NCBI GenBank assembly: GCA_017472375.1
Contig: JAFUQL010000011.1
Span: 1-8,476 of the forward strand
Direction: 5' to 3'
Source: Oscillospiraceae bacterium
GTDB taxonomy: Bacteria > Bacillota > Clostridia > Oscillospirales > Ruminococcaceae
Length of the DNA: 8,476 nt
The position numbers were made by a program, and so were the translations under genes. Below, one piece after another: positions 5,515-8,476 of this stretch; positions within the stretch are counted from its first letter, which is position 1; each line of letters starts with the position of its first letter. The notes under the pieces are model-generated. The model saw only the letters and a list, made by a program, of their open reading frames with translations. It was not told the DNA's origin and searched no databases.

Positions 5515-6591
5515 TCACAGGGCGGGTCGGGCGGCCTTCAGCTCGCCCATGATCTCGTCGATCAGCTCCCGGACGTGCATCATCCGGTCCAGCCGGCCCA
5601 CGTTGCTGCCGCAGAAGAACAGCCCTTCCTCCCGGTTGCCCTTCACCGCTTCGATGAGAGCATGGGTGATGCAGAAGGGGATCTCGGCGGGCTTGCAGCT
5701 GCGCATGCAGCCCCAGCAGCGGGCGGTGGGCACCCGGTGGCCCTGTTCCAGCCGCTGTACCAGTGGGGTGGCCAGCGCTCGGCCCGGCATCCCCACCGGG
5801 CTGTGGATGATGCGGGCATCCCCGGCGTCGGCCTCCAGCAGCACATCCTTGTAGCCCTGGCTGGCGTCGCACTCCCAGGTGGGGATAAAGCGGGTGGCGA
5901 TCTGCGCGCCCGCCGCGCCCTGCTCCATGTATCGGGCCATGTCCGCGCCGGTGTACACACCGCCGGCCACGAACACCGGGATGCTGCGCCCGTACTGTTC
6001 CTCATAGGGGCGCACCTCGGCCAGCACCTCGGGCAGGATCTGTTCCAGTGTCTGGCAGCTTCCCGCGTGCAGATCCTCCTCAGCAAAGCCCAGGGGACCG
6101 CCCGCCTCGCTGCCCTCGATGACAACAAAGTCGGCGGTGCGCCCGAAGCGCTTGTGCCAGCGGTTCAGGATCAGTTTGGCCGCACGGCCGCTGGAGACGA
6201 TGGGGGCGATGGCCGCCTTCCCCTCCTCCACCAGGCCGGGCAGTTCCAGCGGCAGGCCCGCGCCGCTGATGATGGCATCCGCACCGGCCTCCACCGCGGC
6301 CTTCACCGCGTCGGCGTACTGGCGGGTGGCCACCATGGCGTTCACCGCCACCATGCCCATGCCCTGCGCCCGCTGTTTGGCCTTTTGGATCTCGGCGCGG
6401 ATGGCCCGCAGGTTGGCCTCGGCGGCGTTGGTGGCAAAATCCGGCTCCCGGTAGCCCGCATCGGCGGTGCTGATGCAGCCCATGGCGCCGCAGGCGGCCA
6501 CCGCGCCGGCCAGACCGCCCATGGACACGCCCACACCCATGCCGCCCTGGATCAGGGGCAATTGCAGGGTGCGGCCTGCCAGCGCGATCAT
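5515..6591 (-). CDS. FabK/nitronate-monooxygenase-family flavoprotein with C-terminal cysteine cluster
   Basis: This 358-residue TIM-barrel flavoprotein belongs to the 2-nitropropane dioxygenase/FabK superfamily (FMN-binding, NAD(P)H-dependent). It starts LPLIQGGMGVGVSMGGLAGA, and has SGAGLP at about 109-114 and VFVAGGVYTGADM at about 207-218 for phosphate binding. At the site where FabK has GGH, it has EGSEAGGPLGF (159-169) with Pro166, so the FabK histidine is missing. After the barrel comes C292-x2-C295-x3-C299-x7-C307, spaced like a metal or Fe-S ligand set, then a GLFFCGSNVGRLD segment. Such proteins are usually labelled nitronate monooxygenase, but that activity is unproven here. Its ATG overlaps the fabK stop by 4 bases with a weak Shine-Dalgarno, which suggests translational coupling. 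Being inside the FASII operon implies a role in lipid synthesis: an alternative reductase, isomerase or electron-transfer partner. Confidence 0.85.
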   Translation of the reverse strand: MIALAGRTLQLPLIQGGMGVGVSMGGLAGAVAACGAMGCISTADAGYREPDFATNAAEANLRAIRAEIQKAKQRAQGMGMVAVNAMVATRQYADAVKAAVEAGADAIISGAGLPLELPGLVEEGKAAIAPIVSSGRAAKLILNRWHKRFGRTADFVVIEGSEAGGPLGFAEEDLHAGSCQTLEQILPEVLAEVRPYEEQYGRSIPVFVAGGVYTGADMARYMEQGAAGAQIATRFIPTWECDASQGYKDVLLEADAGDARIIHSPVGMPGRALATPLVQRLEQGHRVPTARCWGCMRSCKPAEIPFCITHALIEAVKGNREEGLFFCGSNVGRLDRMMHVRELIDEIMGELKAARPAL

Positions 6592-7523
6592 TCGGCCTGC
6601 AGCGCGGCGATGACCGCCCGGCTGCCCTCCATCAGGCTGTCAAAGATGGCGGCCACCGGCCGCACCTCGGTGAGCATCCCGCAGACCTGGCCGGTCATCA
6701 GGCTGCCATTGGCGGCGTCGCCCTCCAGAACGGCGCGGCGCAGGCTGCCCAGCGTCAGCTTTTCCAGCTCCATCTTGTCCACGCCCTCTTTTTCCATGCG
6801 CAGGTACTCCCGGCTCATGCGGTTCTTCAGCACCCGCACCGGGGCCCCCGCACTGCGGCCGGTGACCACCGTGTCGCTGCCCTTGGCCTTCAGCAGGGCG
6901 GCCTTGTAGTTCTCATGGATGGGGCACTCCTCGCTGGTCAGCAGGCAAGTGCCCACCTGTATGCCGCAGGCGCCCAGCGCCAGCGCGGCAGCCATCTGGC
7001 GGCCGTCCGCGATGCCGCCCGCCGCGATCACCGGCAGATCCACCGCGTCCGCCACCTGCGGCACCAGCGCCATGGTGGTCATCTCGCCCACATGGCCGCC
7101 GCTCTCGGTGCCCTCGGCGATGATGGCGTCCACCCCGCACTTGGCCAGGTGCTGCGCCAGCACCGGTGCGGCCACCACCGGGATGACCTTCACCCCGGCG
7201 GTCTTCCACGCGGGGACGTACTTGCCGGGGCTGCCCGCACCGGTGGTGACCACCGGTACCTGCTCATCAATGACGATCTGGGCGAACTCATCGGCCAGCG
7301 GATGCATCAGCATGATGTTCACGCCGAAGGGCGCGTCGGTCAGGGCGCGGCAGCGGCGGATCTCCTCCCGCAGGGCCTCCCCGCTGCGCAGACCGCCGGC
7401 GGCGATCAGGCCCAGCGCGCCCGCGTTGGAGCAGGCGGCGGCAAACTCACCGGTGGCGATGTTGGCCATGCCGCCCTGAATGATGGGGTACTTGGTCCCC
7501 AGGATCTCGTTCAGCAGTTTCAT
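6588..7523 (-). CDS. fabK: enoyl-ACP reductase FabK (FMN-dependent)
   Basis: FabK reduces trans-2-enoyl-ACP to acyl-ACP with FMN and NAD(P)H, closing the elongation cycle; it replaces the SDR-type FabI. The 311 residues match the family length. Motifs: YPIIQGGMANIATGEFAAA at 12-30, TTGAGSPGKY at 93-102, EGTESGGHVGEMTTM at 137-151 with His144 at the position of the catalytic His of Streptococcus pneumoniae FabK, PVIAAGGIADGR at 164-175, CPIHENYK at 200-207, and TGRSAGAPVRVLKN at 221-234. GGAGGA lies 7 bases before the ATG at 7523, inside the end of fabH, whose stop is 3 bp away. No fabI-like gene is visible. FabK organisms are intrinsically tolerant of triclosan, a FabI inhibitor. Confidence 0.95.
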   Translation of the reverse strand: MKLLNEILGTKYPIIQGGMANIATGEFAAACSNAGALGLIAAGGLRSGEALREEIRRCRALTDAPFGVNIMLMHPLADEFAQIVIDEQVPVVTTGAGSPGKYVPAWKTAGVKVIPVVAAPVLAQHLAKCGVDAIIAEGTESGGHVGEMTTMALVPQVADAVDLPVIAAGGIADGRQMAAALALGACGIQVGTCLLTSEECPIHENYKAALLKAKGSDTVVTGRSAGAPVRVLKNRMSREYLRMEKEGVDKMELEKLTLGSLRRAVLEGDAANGSLMTGQVCGMLTEVRPVAAIFDSLMEGSRAVIAALQAE

Positions 7524-7526
7524 GGT

Positions 7527-8476
7527 TTATTCCTCCGCAGGGCCCGCCACGGTCAGCAGGGTGCCCGCCCACGTCAGGCCCGCGCCGAAGCCCACGCACA
7601 GCACCCGCTGGCCGGGCAGGAGCAGGCCCCGCTCGTTCATCTCGTTCGGTGCCACCGGGATGCTGGCCGCACTGGTGTTGCCCATGCGGTCGATGTTCTT
7701 GTAGAACTGCCCAGGGCGTGCCTTCAGCTTTTTGATGCAGTGGTCGAGGATGCGCTCATTGGCCTGATGGCAGACCACCCAGTCCATGTCCTCCAGGGTC
7801 AGGCCGGTCTTTTCCAGCACGCCGTTCACGCATTTGGGGATGGCATCCACGGCGAAGCGGAACACCGCCTTGCCGTCCATCTCCACCCGGCTGGGCACCG
7901 GGCCGGGGCCCTCGGTGCGGATGGCGTAGCTGCCCCGGGCGCCCAGCACAAGGCCGAACTCCCCCTCACAGCCCATATCCAGCACCGCCGCTCCGCCGCC
8001 GTCGCCAAACAGCACACAGGTGCTGCGGTCGGTCATGTCCAGCAGCTTGGAGAGCTGCTCACAGCCCACCACAAGGGCGTAGCGGCCGCCGGTCTGAGCC
8101 AGCAGGCCGCGGGCGGTGGCGATGCCGTACAAAAAGCCGCTGCAGGCGGCGTTCACATCCAGCGCGGGGATGTTCTCATCCAGCCCCAGCGCAGCGGACA
8201 CCATACAGGCCATGCTGGGGGCTGCCCAGTCGTTGGACAGAGTAGCGCACACGCAGCAGTGGATGTCCCCGGGCTGCAGGCCGCTGCGCTCCAGCGCCTG
8301 CTTTGCGGCGGCGGTGGCCAGGGTCAGGGCGCTCTCGCCCTCGCCGCAGAAATACCGCTGACGGATGCCGGTTCGGCTGGCGATCCACTCATCGCTGGTG
8401 TCCACCATGCGGCTCAGGTCCTCGTTGGTCACGGCCCGGGCGGGCAGAGCGCCGCCTGTGGCCAGTAGTTTGATCC
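7527..8476 (-). CDS. fabH: beta-ketoacyl-ACP synthase III FabH, 5'-truncated by window edge
   Basis: FabH starts chain synthesis by condensing a short acyl-CoA with malonyl-ACP. Its primer choice sets straight or branched fatty acids. The triad is present: Cys111 in NAACSGF, His236 in CHQAN and Asn266 in GNTSAAS, counted from the first visible residue. The GTG at 8432 is not the start: the frame stays open to the window edge and reads IKLLATGGALPARAVTNEDL, the normal FabH N-terminus. Comparison with E. coli FabH (Cys112) suggests only a few residues are missing. The following fabK begins 3 bp after the stop. The operon promoter and any gene before fabH lie outside the window. Confidence 0.95.
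   Translation of the reverse strand, partial: IKLLATGGALPARAVTNEDLSRMVDTSDEWIASRTGIRQRYFCGEGESALTLATAAAKQALERSGLQPGDIHCCVCATLSNDWAAPSMACMVSAALGLDENIPALDVNAACSGFLYGIATARGLLAQTGGRYALVVGCEQLSKLLDMTDRSTCVLFGDGGGAAVLDMGCEGEFGLVLGARGSYAIRTEGPGPVPSRVEMDGKAVFRFAVDAIPKCVNGVLEKTGLTLEDMDWVVCHQANERILDHCIKKLKARPGQFYKNIDRMGNTSAASIPVAPNEMNERGLLLPGQRVLCVGFGAGLTWAGTLLTVAGPAEE

Noticed and set aside
5453..5872. 139-residue - strand frame running from inside the flavoprotein gene to the fabD start.
   Set aside because: Most of it is an out-of-frame shadow of the flavoprotein gene; only its last 16 codons (5503-5453) lie in the gap and have their own Shine-Dalgarno, and only these were kept as a candidate.
2114..8468. 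Long open frames on the + strand opposite the fab genes (2114-3811, 3381-5552, 5575-6909, 6915-8468).
   Set aside because: They mirror strongly conserved - strand genes, have His/Ala/Gly/Gln-rich low-complexity translations typical of antisense frames in GC-rich DNA, and show no recognisable domain. Stop codons are rare here simply because of composition.
1..8476. Mobile elements, CRISPR arrays, tRNA or rRNA genes.
   Set aside because: No transposase or integrase, no regularly spaced repeats and no RNA-gene signature were seen; the window is filled by housekeeping genes in consistent GC-rich codon use.

Overview
The window is GC-rich bacterial chromosome with Shine-Dalgarno sites of the GGAGG type. 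Its type II fatty-acid synthesis (FASII) operon uses FabK, a flavoprotein enoyl-ACP reductase, and ends in a MarR-type regulator. That combination points to a Gram-positive anaerobe of the Clostridia, most likely a high-GC Oscillospiraceae/Ruminococcaceae gut relative. The taxon is inferred from gene content and composition, not from a marker gene.

Layout: bases 1-1394 (+ strand) hold the 3' end of an M20-family amidohydrolase followed by a Nudix hydrolase, a compact two-gene unit. A strong bidirectional hairpin terminator at about 1402-1444 separates it from the convergent - strand operon. That operon fills the rest of the window and is transcribed right to left: fabH (cut by the right edge), fabK, a second FabK/nitronate-monooxygenase-like flavoprotein, fabD, fabG, fabF, fabZ, and last a MarR-family regulator. 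Gaps are 3 bp, a 4-bp overlap, 58 bp, 15 bp, 19 bp, 3 bp and 103 bp.

Together the enzymes cover a nearly complete cycle. FabD loads malonyl groups onto acyl carrier protein (ACP), FabH primes, FabF elongates, FabG reduces the ketone, FabZ dehydrates and FabK reduces the enoyl bond. ACP and acetyl-CoA carboxylase genes, often interspersed in clostridial fab operons, are absent from the visible part.

Three things deserve attention. (1) The second flavoprotein lacks the FabK active-site histidine and carries a C-x2-C-x3-C-x7-C cluster near its C-terminus. (2) The 103-bp fabZ-marR gap holds a perfect extended -10 promoter and a set of nested and mutually exclusive inverted repeats, one of which can pair with the marR Shine-Dalgarno. 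(3) A 16-codon open frame with its own Shine-Dalgarno fills the fabD leader and ends with a 4-base overlap of the fabD start. No mobile element, CRISPR array, tRNA or rRNA was seen.
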